Assembly (NCBI GenBank): GCA_902779075.1
Contig: CACZAK010000084.1
Location: forward strand, 1-20,485
DNA from: an uncultured bacterium
GTDB lineage: Bacteria > Verrucomicrobiota > Kiritimatiellia > RFP12 > UBA1067
Direction of reading: 5' to 3'
DNA length: 20,485 nt
This document shows, piece by piece, positions 7,170 through 14,504 of this stretch. Each line of letters opens with the position of its first letter. Within the stretch, counting starts at the first letter, position 1. The translations under genes and the position numbers were made by a program. Below the pieces are notes generated by a model. It saw nothing but the letters and a program-made list of their open reading frames with translations. It did not search any database and was not told the origin of the DNA.

Positions 7170-8741
7170 ATGCAAACGGTGAACAAAGATTCAAACGACT
7201 TCGGCGAAATCCGTCGCGAGGGCTACGTCTATGTCGATAAGACGGCGTGGTTCCACCGTCTCGCCTCGGCAAAGGGCGAGAAGATGTTTTTCCTCGCGCG
7301 TCCGCGCAGGTTCGGCAAGTCGCTGATGATCTCCACTCTTGAGGCGATGTTCCAGGGGAAGCGCGCGCTGTTCGAGGGCCTCGCCATCATGGACACCGAC
7401 TGGGACTGGAAGAAGAAATATCCCGTCATCCACCTCAACATGGGGATGTGCGCGGCGGAGGACTACGATACATTCGCGCAGAACCTACCCGTGTGCATGA
7501 AGGCATCCCTCGCTGGCGCAGGTGTCAAGTACAATGACAAGTTGACTCCTTCCGCTAACTTTGGAATTGCAATCGATAGGCTTGCCGAGAAGGGTACCCA
7601 GCCGGTTATCTTGATCGACGAGTATGACGACCCCGTGGCGAAGGCGCTGAAGAACGTGGAGGTGGCGGAGCGCGTGCGCTCGTCCCTCGCGCCCATCTAC
7701 GGGCAGATGAAGGACCGCTCCGGGAAGATTCGTTTCCTGATGATTACGGGTGTCTCGAAGTTCACGAAGCTTTCGATCTTCTCCACGCTCTCTTCGCTCG
7801 TTGATATTTCCTTTGAGGATGACTACGCCGCGATGCTCGGCTATACTGAGGATGAACTCGACCGCTACTTTACCGAGCACATGGAGGCGCACCGCAAGGT
7901 GATGAAGCTTTCGGCAAAGGCGTACCGTGCCGAGATCAAGAGGCGCTACAACGGTTACCGATTCTGGCGCTTCACGGGGGAGAACGTGTACAACCCCGTC
8001 TCGATCAACCTTACGATGGCGAATCGTCAGCCGCAGTTTGAGCTCTATTGGGCTGAGACGGGGAAGGCGTCATTCCTGATGAACTTCCTGAAACGTGGTG
8101 ACGTGTTGGCCATCGACATTGACGAGCCGGGTAGCGTGGTGAAGGCCGAACTGGATGTATCTGACCTTAGCTCCTTCCCCGTGAAAGGGATGCTCTACCA
8201 GACGGGCTACCTCACGATTGACAAGTACGAGAATGGCCTTTTCACCTTGCGCGTTCCAGACGAGGAGGTGCGTCAGGACCTTGCGGCGCTCATGTCGGGT
8301 CTCGTGGCGGACAAGGACGTGCGCTGGGCTGCGTCCATCGGCGTGACGCTCTGTCTTGCACAGTGGGACAAGTTCTTCGATGGCCTCGCGGCGCTTTACG
8401 CGGGCGCGGTGTATGGTTCCACGGAGGGAAAGCCGCATGAGCTTTCCTACGCGCGCTGCCTGAAGTTCCTGTTGCAGGGACAGGGCTTCCGCGTGGAACA
8501 GGAGGTGTCGCACGCGGGCGGGCGCACGGACATCGTGGCGGACCATCCCTGTGGCACTTACATCTTCGAGCTGAAGGTGAACAAGCCGCCGAAGGTCGCG
8601 ATGTCGCAGGTGCAGCGTAAGAAATACGCCGCGCCCTACCGCGCCGCCGGCAAGCCCGTCTGGGCAGTCGGTCTTTCCTTCAACGGCAAGACGCGCCAGT
8701 TCAAGTCCGGCGTCGCGGAGAGTGTAAAATGTAAAGTGTAA
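7170..8741 (+). CDS. AAA-ATPase-like protein with C-terminal PD-(D/E)XK nuclease domain (PF09820/PF08011)
   Basis: The 523-residue cytoplasmic protein belongs to a family abundant in gut anaerobes whose function is not established. The N-terminus shows the family pattern GYVYVDKTAWFHRL, then the Walker A region RPRRFGKS (residues 44-51) and Walker B VILIDEYDDP (146-155). The C-terminal domain has the nuclease signature GRTDI with Asp454 and FELKV with Glu467 and Lys469. Length and domain order are normal for the family, and no key residue appears missing. ATG 7161 overlaps the -10 hexamer, so ATG 7170 is the likely start, probably leaderless. The last residues (ESVKCKV) are encoded by a short tandem repeat, suggesting the original end was altered. 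Members often occur in many copies per genome and behave like mobile genes; a defence or selfish role is only inference. Confidence 0.85.
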   Translation: MQTVNKDSNDFGEIRREGYVYVDKTAWFHRLASAKGEKMFFLARPRRFGKSLMISTLEAMFQGKRALFEGLAIMDTDWDWKKKYPVIHLNMGMCAAEDYDTFAQNLPVCMKASLAGAGVKYNDKLTPSANFGIAIDRLAEKGTQPVILIDEYDDPVAKALKNVEVAERVRSSLAPIYGQMKDRSGKIRFLMITGVSKFTKLSIFSTLSSLVDISFEDDYAAMLGYTEDELDRYFTEHMEAHRKVMKLSAKAYRAEIKRRYNGYRFWRFTGENVYNPVSINLTMANRQPQFELYWAETGKASFLMNFLKRGDVLAIDIDEPGSVVKAELDVSDLSSFPVKGMLYQTGYLTIDKYENGLFTLRVPDEEVRQDLAALMSGLVADKDVRWAASIGVTLCLAQWDKFFDGLAALYAGAVYGSTEGKPHELSYARCLKFLLQGQGFRVEQEVSHAGGRTDIVADHPCGTYIFELKVNKPPKVAMSQVQRKKYAAPYRAAGKPVWAVGLSFNGKTRQFKSGVAESVKCKV

Positions 8742-8750
8742 AGTGAATAG
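8723..8750 (+). repeat. Seven-base tandem repeat at the 3' end of the AAA-ATPase gene
   Basis: TGTAAAA, TGTAAAG, TGTAAAG and the decayed TGAATAG follow one another. The repeat supplies the last codons and the stop (TAA 8739-8741) of the gene at 7170. Such short repeats change length by slippage. Confidence 0.6.
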
Positions 8751-8778
8751 TTGAACTGGCTAACGAAAGGTTGAAAAA

Positions 8779-9915
8779 ATGAAGTTTGCAAAAACTTGCT
8801 GTTGTACGCTTGCTGTCACTATATGCATGGCGGTGGGAGGCGCGGAATACGACATTGCCGCGCTCGTCTATCCTGGCTACCATCCGGAGCCGAGGTGGAA
8901 GGAACTGGGGCTCTTCCCCGAGGGGCAGGGCGAGTGGTTCAACGTGAAGGACGCGAAACCGAAGTGGCCCGGGCACTACCAGCCTCGCGTCCCGGTTTGG
9001 GGTTACGAGAACGAGGCCGATCCTAAGGTGATGGAGAAGAAGATCGAGACGGCGTCCTCGCACGGCGTCAACGTGTTCATCTTCGACTGGTACTGGTACG
9101 GGGAGCGTCCGTTCCTCGAAGGGGCGCTTGCCGACGGATTCCTCGGCGCGAAGAACAACGACAAGATGAAGTTCTTCCTCATGTGGGCGAACCACAACTG
9201 GTCCGACTGCGTCGACAAGAGGGCCTCGGCGAGGCACAGCAAGACGATCTGGCTCGGCGGCGTGGACGGCGAGGCGTTCAGGCGGATGACGCGGCGGGTG
9301 ATCGAGAAGTTCCTGTCGCGTCCGAACTACTACCGCATCTGCGGGAAGCCGGTGTTCATGATCTACGAGGTCGGCTCGTTCGTGAAGGGGATGGGCGGCA
9401 TGGAGAATGCCGCCGCCGCGCTCCGCCAGTTCGACGCGGACTGTGCGAAGGCGGGGCTTGGAGGCGTGCACATCATGGCGTGCAGCTGGGGACAGTGCAA
9501 GCCGGAGCATATCGCCGCGCTCGGGATCGAGTCCGCGACCATGTACACCTACGCGCACCATGTGCGCGCAAAGGGCGACTACGCGCGGTGGGCGGAAAAG
9601 GGCCTTGCGAAGCTTGATTCCGAAAAGGCGCGCCTCAAGGGCCTCAAGGCGTACTTCGCCCATGCGTCCGTGGGCTGGGACAACAACCCGCGCTTCCCGG
9701 AGAAAATGCCGTGCGTGACCGGTTCGTCGCCGGAGAAGTTCGAGAAGGTCCTGCGCCGCGCGAAGGACTGGTGTGACCGCAACACGCCGCCCGGTTACCC
9801 GAAGCTAATCTCCATCAACGCCTGGAACGAATGGATCGAGGGCTCGTATCTGGAGCCCGACGAAAAGCACGGCATGGGCTACCTGGAGGCCATCCGCCGC
9901 GTGTTCGTCCGTTAA
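8779..9915 (+). CDS. Secreted GH99-like / WbsX-type glycan-active protein
   Basis: The 378-residue product resembles the glycoside hydrolase family 99-like domain (PF14307, also called WbsX). A signal peptide is visible (MKFAKTCCCTLAVTICMAVG, cleavage near VGGA-E). The mature part has the family landmarks: ALVYPGYHPEPRW at the start, a long loop with GHYQPRVPVWGYE, FIFDWYWYGERPFLEGAL, FFLMWANHNW, GKPVFMIYE, and the closing INAWNEWIEGSYLEPD. Length is normal for this family and the gene looks intact. True GH99 enzymes are endo-alpha-mannosidases; the activity of the WbsX branch is poorly known, so the substrate is not assigned. The start is supported by GAAAGG about ten bases upstream. Confidence 0.8.
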   Translation: MKFAKTCCCTLAVTICMAVGGAEYDIAALVYPGYHPEPRWKELGLFPEGQGEWFNVKDAKPKWPGHYQPRVPVWGYENEADPKVMEKKIETASSHGVNVFIFDWYWYGERPFLEGALADGFLGAKNNDKMKFFLMWANHNWSDCVDKRASARHSKTIWLGGVDGEAFRRMTRRVIEKFLSRPNYYRICGKPVFMIYEVGSFVKGMGGMENAAAALRQFDADCAKAGLGGVHIMACSWGQCKPEHIAALGIESATMYTYAHHVRAKGDYARWAEKGLAKLDSEKARLKGLKAYFAHASVGWDNNPRFPEKMPCVTGSSPEKFEKVLRRAKDWCDRNTPPGYPKLISINAWNEWIEGSYLEPDEKHGMGYLEAIRRVFVR

Positions 9916-9967
9916 GAGGCTTTTGACGACGGGAATATCTCCCTGCAGCATCGGGCCGGCGTAAGTG

Positions 9968-11658
9968 ATGAAGAATACGGCTAAGAGGAGCCACGCATGG
10001 AGGAAAAAACTGAGGAATCTCCTCGCCACGGCAATTACGTTTGGCGCGGTGTATGGCGTGTGGGCGACGGACCTATACTGGGTCGGTGGCGAAGGCGGAT
10101 CTCTGGGGCGGTGACAACTGGGCGGAAGTAGCAGATGGCACGGGCGCCGCGTGGGTTGACGGCTGCAGGGGCGTTTTCACGACGACACCGGCGTCGGTCG
10201 ACCTCGCCGGGGGTTCGCCGACGGCCACATATCTGACCGGATCCGGATTCTCCGCCGGTAACCTCTGCGAGATCGCCGTCACGAATGCTTCGGAGACGGT
10301 TCCGACGCTGACGCTCACCTCGGCCGCATCCGACTTTACTGTTGCATCGTTCTCGAATGTCAACGTCCATTGCACAACGACCGGCAACATGGGCCTGAAC
10401 AACTCGTCGCACCTGCATCTTGGCGAAGGATCGGAATTCACGATGGCCGGCGGCGGGAGGTTCCTTGTCGGCAACAGCATCTCCTGATCGAATTCACTTG
10501 TCGTTGCGTCCGGCGCGAAAGCGACCGTCTCGAAGGAGTTCTGGATCGGATGCGGAAGCCAGAACTCGCTGCATCCGATCGGCGTCGATTACGTTCCCGG
10601 CGGGGTGTCCGAAGGTGACGATCGAGGGCGATCCCCTCGTCGGCATCGAGGCAATCAACAACCTCTCATCGTCGAAACATGAATTCAAGGCTGCCGTTTC
10701 GGGCGATATCGTCGCCGTCAGCAACACGACGGCGTACTGCGTGTTCACGGGGGGCTGACGGCGAACGGCATCAGGTTTGGCGCACTGACGGATCTCGCCG
10801 GGTCGACGCTCAAGTTCAACTTCACGGAAAAAAGAATCGCGCCGACACTGGTGTTTTCACAGGCCTTGACGTTCGCCGTCCGCGCCGCGAACTACAACGT
10901 CCGGTGTAAGGTGAGCGAGGGCGACGGCACGAACAACTGGGACAACCGCAAGGTGGATTTCGTCAACCTCGTGAAGGACATCGCGCCGGACGTCATCGGC
11001 TTCCAGGAGGTCAAGAGCGAGCAGTACAGCTATCTGAAGGGACAGTTGAGCGGGTATGCATTCTACGGGAGTTACCGTGACAACTCCGGTTGCACTCGTC
11101 GGCGACATGAATGCTTTTGAGACAGAGAGTTCCATGCTTGCCGCGGCGGCGGTGATGCAAGATTCGCTTCTCGTCTCAAAGACCACGCCGATGGGTTCGT
11201 GGCGCACGTACAATGCCTTCAGCTGGAAGAGCGACGAGGTCTCCAATGCGGATGCGCTCGCCAACTACACGGCGGTGGAGCGCACGGCCGCATCGTCGAC
11301 GATCGGCTCGCGCATCGACTACATTTTCGCCTCGCGCGGGATCGACGTCGAGTCGTTTGCGACGCGCAACGACGCGCGGCCGGGGAAGCAGTATTATCCA
11401 AGCGACCACTATCCCGTTGTCGCCGACCTGCGGTTCCCGCACGTGAACAACCTCTCCGGCGGCAAGGTGCGCATCGAGGTCGGAAAGAGCGTGGAACGCG
11501 TCGGTCGAGGGCGATATGTCCTGACGAGCGGGGCGAATCTGTCCAACGCCGACAGTCTTGAGTTCGTGTTGCCCAAATGGGTCGAACGCACGGCGGTGGA
11601 GGACGGCGAAATCGTGATCTATGCCAAACCAGCCCCGTTCTCTCTGAGGATTAGGTAG
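9968..11658 (+). pseudogene. Decayed autotransporter-like beta-helix passenger gene, interrupted by an EEP nuclease fragment
   Basis: The gene starts with a clear signal peptide (RNLLATAITFGAVYGVWA) followed by DLYWVGGEGGSL, then loses frame near 10100. The passenger continues as DLWGGDNWAEVADGTGAAWV in another frame, meets an in-frame TGA at 10485-10487 (VGNSIS stop SNSLVVASGAKATV), shifts again near 10600 (PKVTIEGDPLVGIEAINN), and once more in the G6 run at 10749-10754 (LTANGIRFGALTDLAGSTLK). After the nested nuclease fragment, the tail GGKVRIEVGKSVERVGRGRY...FSLRIR is again of passenger type. At least five lesions show it is not functional. Neighbouring genes have long intact frames, so poor sequence quality is unlikely. 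The original was probably a secreted surface protein like the one at 16370. Confidence 0.7.
10876..11430 (+). pseudogene. Truncated endonuclease/exonuclease/phosphatase (EEP) domain
   Basis: ANYNVRCKVSEGDGTNNWDN and DVIGFQEVKSEQYSYLKGQL are the N-terminal EEP motifs, including the conserved Asn and metal-binding Glu. After FYGSYRD the frame shifts, and the sequence resumes in the C-terminal half with LVGDMNAFE, SRIDYIFASRGI and YYPSDHYPVVADL (the GDxN and SDH motifs). The central part, with the conserved His of the NTHLDH-type motif, is missing (estimated 80-120 residues). The domain is therefore dead. It lies between passenger-type sequences in a decayed autotransporter-like gene. Whether it was a natural part of that protein or arrived by recombination is open. 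Confidence 0.7.
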
Positions 11659-11730
11659 AAACCGTGTTCGGGTTCCAGAGACTGATACTTGGAGGAGTAA
11701 ATTGCAAAGAAAACTTATTAGGAGAAGCGT

Positions 11731-13434
11731 ATGATGAAAAAAGACTGTATGATTACGGCCGTGACGGCACTGTGTGCAGCCACGTGCCTGGGCGGCATCG
11801 ACCTGAACGGGTCGTGGGAGTTCCGCTTCGAGGAGGGCAAGACGCTCGAGACGTCGAGCGGCGCGGATTTCGCCGCGACCGACAGGATGTCCGTACCGGG
11901 ATGCTACGACATGCAGCCGAAATGGCTCTGCAAGCGCGGCACGGGCCTCTACCGCCGGACGTTCAGGCTGGAGAGGCCCGTTGAGGGAGCCTGGATCGTC
12001 GTGGACGGGATGGGTCTGCGCGCGAAGTTCGCGGTAGACGGGAAGCAGGTCGGCGGAATCCAGCCCTATCCATGGGCCAGGCTGGAGATTCCGACCGGTC
12101 CGCTTGGAGCGGGCGAACACACGGTATTCGCCGCAGTTGACAACGTGCTGGACTGGGACACGCAGAAGCTCGCGCTTCCGAATTACGACTTCTATCTCTA
12201 CGGCGGGTTCTTCCACGGCGTGTCGCTCTCGCTGGACAACCGCAAGCTCTTCGTACGGACCCGCGACTACAAGACAGGCACCGTGGAGATCGAGACGGTG
12301 AACTTCGGGAAGCACGACTTCGAGGGGAAACTTCTCTTCGACGGCAAGAACGAGGTCGAGGCCGTGTTCAAGGACGGTCGCGCGACGGTGAAGGTCCCGG
12401 ACTTCAAGCTCTGGTCGCCCAAGTCGCCGAATCTCCATACCGTGTCGTTGGACGGCGACGTGTCCGCTCGGTTCGGCATCCGCGAGATCAAGGCCGAGAA
12501 GAGGCGGCTGTGGTTGAACGGAGAGGTGCTGTTCCTCAAGGGGGCGAACAGGCACGAAGCCCATCCGCAGTTCGGGGCGGCTACGCCGGAGGCGCTGATG
12601 GTCCAGGACATCCAGCTCCTGAAATCCCTGAACGGCAATTTCTTCCGCGGCAGCCACTACCAGCAGAGCCAGCGTTTCCTCGACTACTGCGACGAGATGG
12701 GGGTGCTCGTCTGGGAGGAGTCGCTCGGCTGGGGCAACACTCCCAGGCAGATGTCCGACGGCGAGTATTTCCGCCTGCAGGTGGAGCAGACGCGCGAGAT
12801 GGTGCGTGCGAGCTTCAACCACCCGTCCGTGATCATCTTCGCGTTCCAGAACGAGAACCAGTCGCAGACGAAGGCCGGGAAGAAGCTGAACGACGCGCTC
12901 ATCGAGGCGATCAGGTCCCAGGACTCGGGCCGCCTCGTGACGTTCGCCTGCAACCACAACGACAACGACATCTCGAACGCGAACACCGATCTCGTGTCGT
13001 TCAACGCCTATCCCGGGTGGATCGGGTCCGACGCCGGTACCCTCGAAAACCAGAAGCACATCATAGACGAAACGGTGACGAAGATCGTCAGGCGTTACCG
13101 CACGCTCTATCCCGAGAAGCCAATCATAGCCTCGGAGATGGGAACGGTCGCCATCTACGGCCACCATGACCCGGCGGCAGGACAGGGCACCGAGGAGTTC
13201 CAGTACCATTACGACAAGGACGTCATCGACCGCATCTTCGCCGATCCGGAGATGTCCGGTCTTGCGCTGTGGCATTTTGCCGACGCCCGCACGTACCACC
13301 GTGGAGGGTCCAACATCCGCGTGAAGCTGCTGGCGGAGAACCTGGCCGGGCTGTACGACGGATACCGCAGGGCGAAGATGTCCACGCAGGTCGTCCGCGA
13401 GGGCTTCTCGCGCAAGGCCGCCAGCGAACAGTAG
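11731..13434 (+). CDS. Secreted glycoside hydrolase family 2 protein (beta-glycosidase)
   Basis: The 567-residue product has a signal peptide (ITAVTALCAATCLGG) and the three GH2 domains: an N-terminal jelly roll (DLNGSWEFRFEEGKTLE, GTGLYRRTFRL), an Ig-like middle domain ending LWSPKSPNLHTVSL and RFGIREI, and a TIM barrel from about residue 255 (LWLNGEVLFLKGANRHEAHP). The acid/base Glu375 (FQNENQS) and nucleophile Glu469 (IIASEMGT) are both present, so it should be active, cleaving beta-linked galactose, glucuronate or similar residues. At 567 residues it is on the short side for GH2, close to beta-glucuronidases, and carries no extra binding module. GGAG six bases upstream supports the start. 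Its 5' neighbour is a pseudogene, so it likely has its own promoter, not clearly visible. Confidence 0.88.
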   Translation: MMKKDCMITAVTALCAATCLGGIDLNGSWEFRFEEGKTLETSSGADFAATDRMSVPGCYDMQPKWLCKRGTGLYRRTFRLERPVEGAWIVVDGMGLRAKFAVDGKQVGGIQPYPWARLEIPTGPLGAGEHTVFAAVDNVLDWDTQKLALPNYDFYLYGGFFHGVSLSLDNRKLFVRTRDYKTGTVEIETVNFGKHDFEGKLLFDGKNEVEAVFKDGRATVKVPDFKLWSPKSPNLHTVSLDGDVSARFGIREIKAEKRRLWLNGEVLFLKGANRHEAHPQFGAATPEALMVQDIQLLKSLNGNFFRGSHYQQSQRFLDYCDEMGVLVWEESLGWGNTPRQMSDGEYFRLQVEQTREMVRASFNHPSVIIFAFQNENQSQTKAGKKLNDALIEAIRSQDSGRLVTFACNHNDNDISNANTDLVSFNAYPGWIGSDAGTLENQKHIIDETVTKIVRRYRTLYPEKPIIASEMGTVAIYGHHDPAAGQGTEEFQYHYDKDVIDRIFADPEMSGLALWHFADARTYHRGGSNIRVKLLAENLAGLYDGYRRAKMSTQVVREGFSRKAASEQ

Positions 13435-13456
13435 TGCCGCCACGGCCACGCCGCCT

Positions 13457-13543
13457 GGTAGGGCGCGATCACCGAGCGCGCCGCCTGGTAGGGCGCGGAT
13501 TCCAGCCGCGCCGAATCGGTAGGGCGGTCGCCCCGCGACCGCC
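13457..13543 (+). repeat. Three tandem GTAG-type REP hairpins
   Basis: Units at 13457-13482, 13487-13512 and 13518-13543 each begin GGTAGGG and continue as a palindrome. The third is a perfect 9-base stem (GGCGGTCGC, loop CCC, GCGACCGCC). The second is a 7-base stem (GGCGCGG/CCGCGCC) and the first is six base pairs. A GTAG tetranucleotide next to a palindrome is the hallmark of REP sequences processed by RAYT transposases. They follow the GH2 stop by 22 bases and could also act as terminator or mRNA 3'-end stabiliser. The rest of 13435-13590 shows nothing else. Confidence 0.75.
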
Positions 13544-13590
13544 GACTTTCTGGCGAAGACCTGACAACTCCGCGCAACTCCGCCGATTTT

Positions 13591-13599
13591 TGCTATACT
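13591..13599 (+). promoter_or_regulatory. Extended -10 promoter for the DUF4160/DUF2442 pair
   Basis: TGCTATACT matches TGnTATAAT at five of six -10 positions. It lies 21 bases before ATG 13621, and AAAGGA (13606-13611) between them is a normal ribosome-binding site. The -35 region is poor. Confidence 0.5.
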
Positions 13600-13620
13600 A
13601 TCCGCAAAGGATCAAAGAAA

Positions 13621-13892
13621 ATGCCGACAATATCGGAAAGTAAAAAAGGAAAAATAAAGATCGCCGTCAACTACAGCGATCACAATCCTTCGCATTTCCA
13701 TGTGATCAAGGGGAAGAAGACTATTGCCCTTTTTTCCATTCGCGATGCGGTGGTTATAGAAGCGTTCTTCCTCGTGTACTGATGCATCGTGTTCTTGGCT
13801 GGTGCGTTTCTCATACAAAAGAATTGCTAGCGGATTGGAATCTCACGCGCCAGGGCAAAGAGCCAAAATGGATTGACTGGACGATTGACTGA
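13621..13892 (+). pseudogene. DUF4160 protein, frameshifted
   Basis: The N-terminal half reads MPTISESKKGKIKIAVNYSD then HNPSHFHVIKGKKTIALFSI, the typical DUF4160 (PF13711) pattern with the HxPxHFHV motif. That frame soon runs out at TGA 13780-13782. From about 13765 another frame gives PRVLMHRVLGWCVSHTKELL and ADWNLTRQGK up to TGA 13890, the normal DUF4160 C-terminus. A single-base loss near 13763-13772 would explain this. DUF4160 is commonly encoded next to DUF2442, as here, and the pair has been considered toxin-antitoxin-like; that role is unproven. AT-rich compared with the neighbours. Confidence 0.7.
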
Positions 13893-13904
13893 AAGGAGTA
13901 AAAA

Positions 13905-14189
13905 ATGCTTCATGATATTTGCATGGTAAAGCCGGCAACGGGACGCAAAGTTGACTGTTATTTCACTACAGGCCACGTTAAGCGTTTTGACATGGCTTAT
14001 TTGCTTAAGCCTGACTGCGGTCCGGTCTTTCGTCCGCTGCGCAATCGCAAGACGTTCCTCTCTACCATGACGGTAATGAACGGAACGCTTGCGTTTGATG
14101 TCGCGGGTGGCCGCAATGATCGCAAATGCGTGGACATTGACCCCGAGACGATTTTTGAAAAAGGGGTGACGGTGGCATCGCCATACTGA
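13905..14189 (+). CDS. DUF2442 domain protein
   Basis: The 94-residue small protein has the DUF2442 (PF10387) layout: a short beta-rich start (ICMVKPATGRKVDCYFTTGH), an F-R-P-L segment near the middle (GPVFRPLRNRKTFL), and the closing motif KCVDIDPETIFEKG, equivalent to the usual DIxPExLYE. AAAGGAG lies six bases before the ATG, and the upstream DUF4160 frame ends 12 bases before, so the two form an operon. If DUF2442 and DUF4160 are partners, this one is intact while the other is broken. No DNA-binding motif is obvious. Confidence 0.7.
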   Translation: MLHDICMVKPATGRKVDCYFTTGHVKRFDMAYLLKPDCGPVFRPLRNRKTFLSTMTVMNGTLAFDVAGGRNDRKCVDIDPETIFEKGVTVASPY

Positions 14190-14290
14190 ACGGCAAACCA
14201 ATTTCCAACCGCAGAACTGAAACGAGAAAGGAACCAACGGTAAAACAGTGAAACGGTCTTATGCGGCTCAGTCGCCACGGTCACACGCCT

Positions 14291-14337
14291 GGTAGGGTCA
14301 CGCGTCCCGCGTGAGCGAAAACGGTAGGGCGCGGATT
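14291..14337 (+). repeat. One complete and one truncated GTAG-type REP
   Basis: GGTAGGG at 14291 is followed by a 7-base stem (TCACGCG 14298-14304, loop TCC, CGCGTGA 14308-14314). A second unit (14323-14337, GGTAGGGCGCGGATT) is identical to the first 15 bases of the REP at 13487 and then breaks off where IS30-type sequence begins. Between the DUF2442 stop (14189) and 14290 nothing else is seen. Confidence 0.65.
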
Positions 14338-14438
14338 AGTTGTTCCGAAATAGCCGTCACAAGTGCCCAGGACATGGCTTTCGACCGTCAAGAGGCCGAT
14401 TGCGTGTAAAATCCCCCCAGCCCAGGCGCATCATGTTT

Positions 14439-14461
14439 TTTCGGAACAAGTAGATGCGACC
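14439..14461 (+). repeat. Direct repeat motif, left copy
   Basis: CGGAACAAGTAGATGCGACC here matches the right copy AGGAACAAGTAAATGCAACC (within 16090-16112) at most positions, in the same orientation. Shorter, related stretches (TAAATGCGACC at 15981-15991 and GGAACTATTCAATGCGAC at 16057-16074) lie between the transposase start and the right copy. They may be transposase binding sites. Confidence 0.5.
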
Positions 14462-14504
14462 GGTCTTCGCCGTCCGTTTGGGAAGCGCGCCTATGGACTG
14501 TCCG

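Noticed and set aside
8723..8750. Short repeats as a CRISPR array
   Set aside because: Units are 7 bases with no spacers and no cas genes nearby.
11176..13449. 757-codon minus-strand frame opposite the GH2 gene
   Set aside because: Crosses the GH2 gene and the pseudogene with low-complexity composition and no domain; explained by GC-rich third positions.
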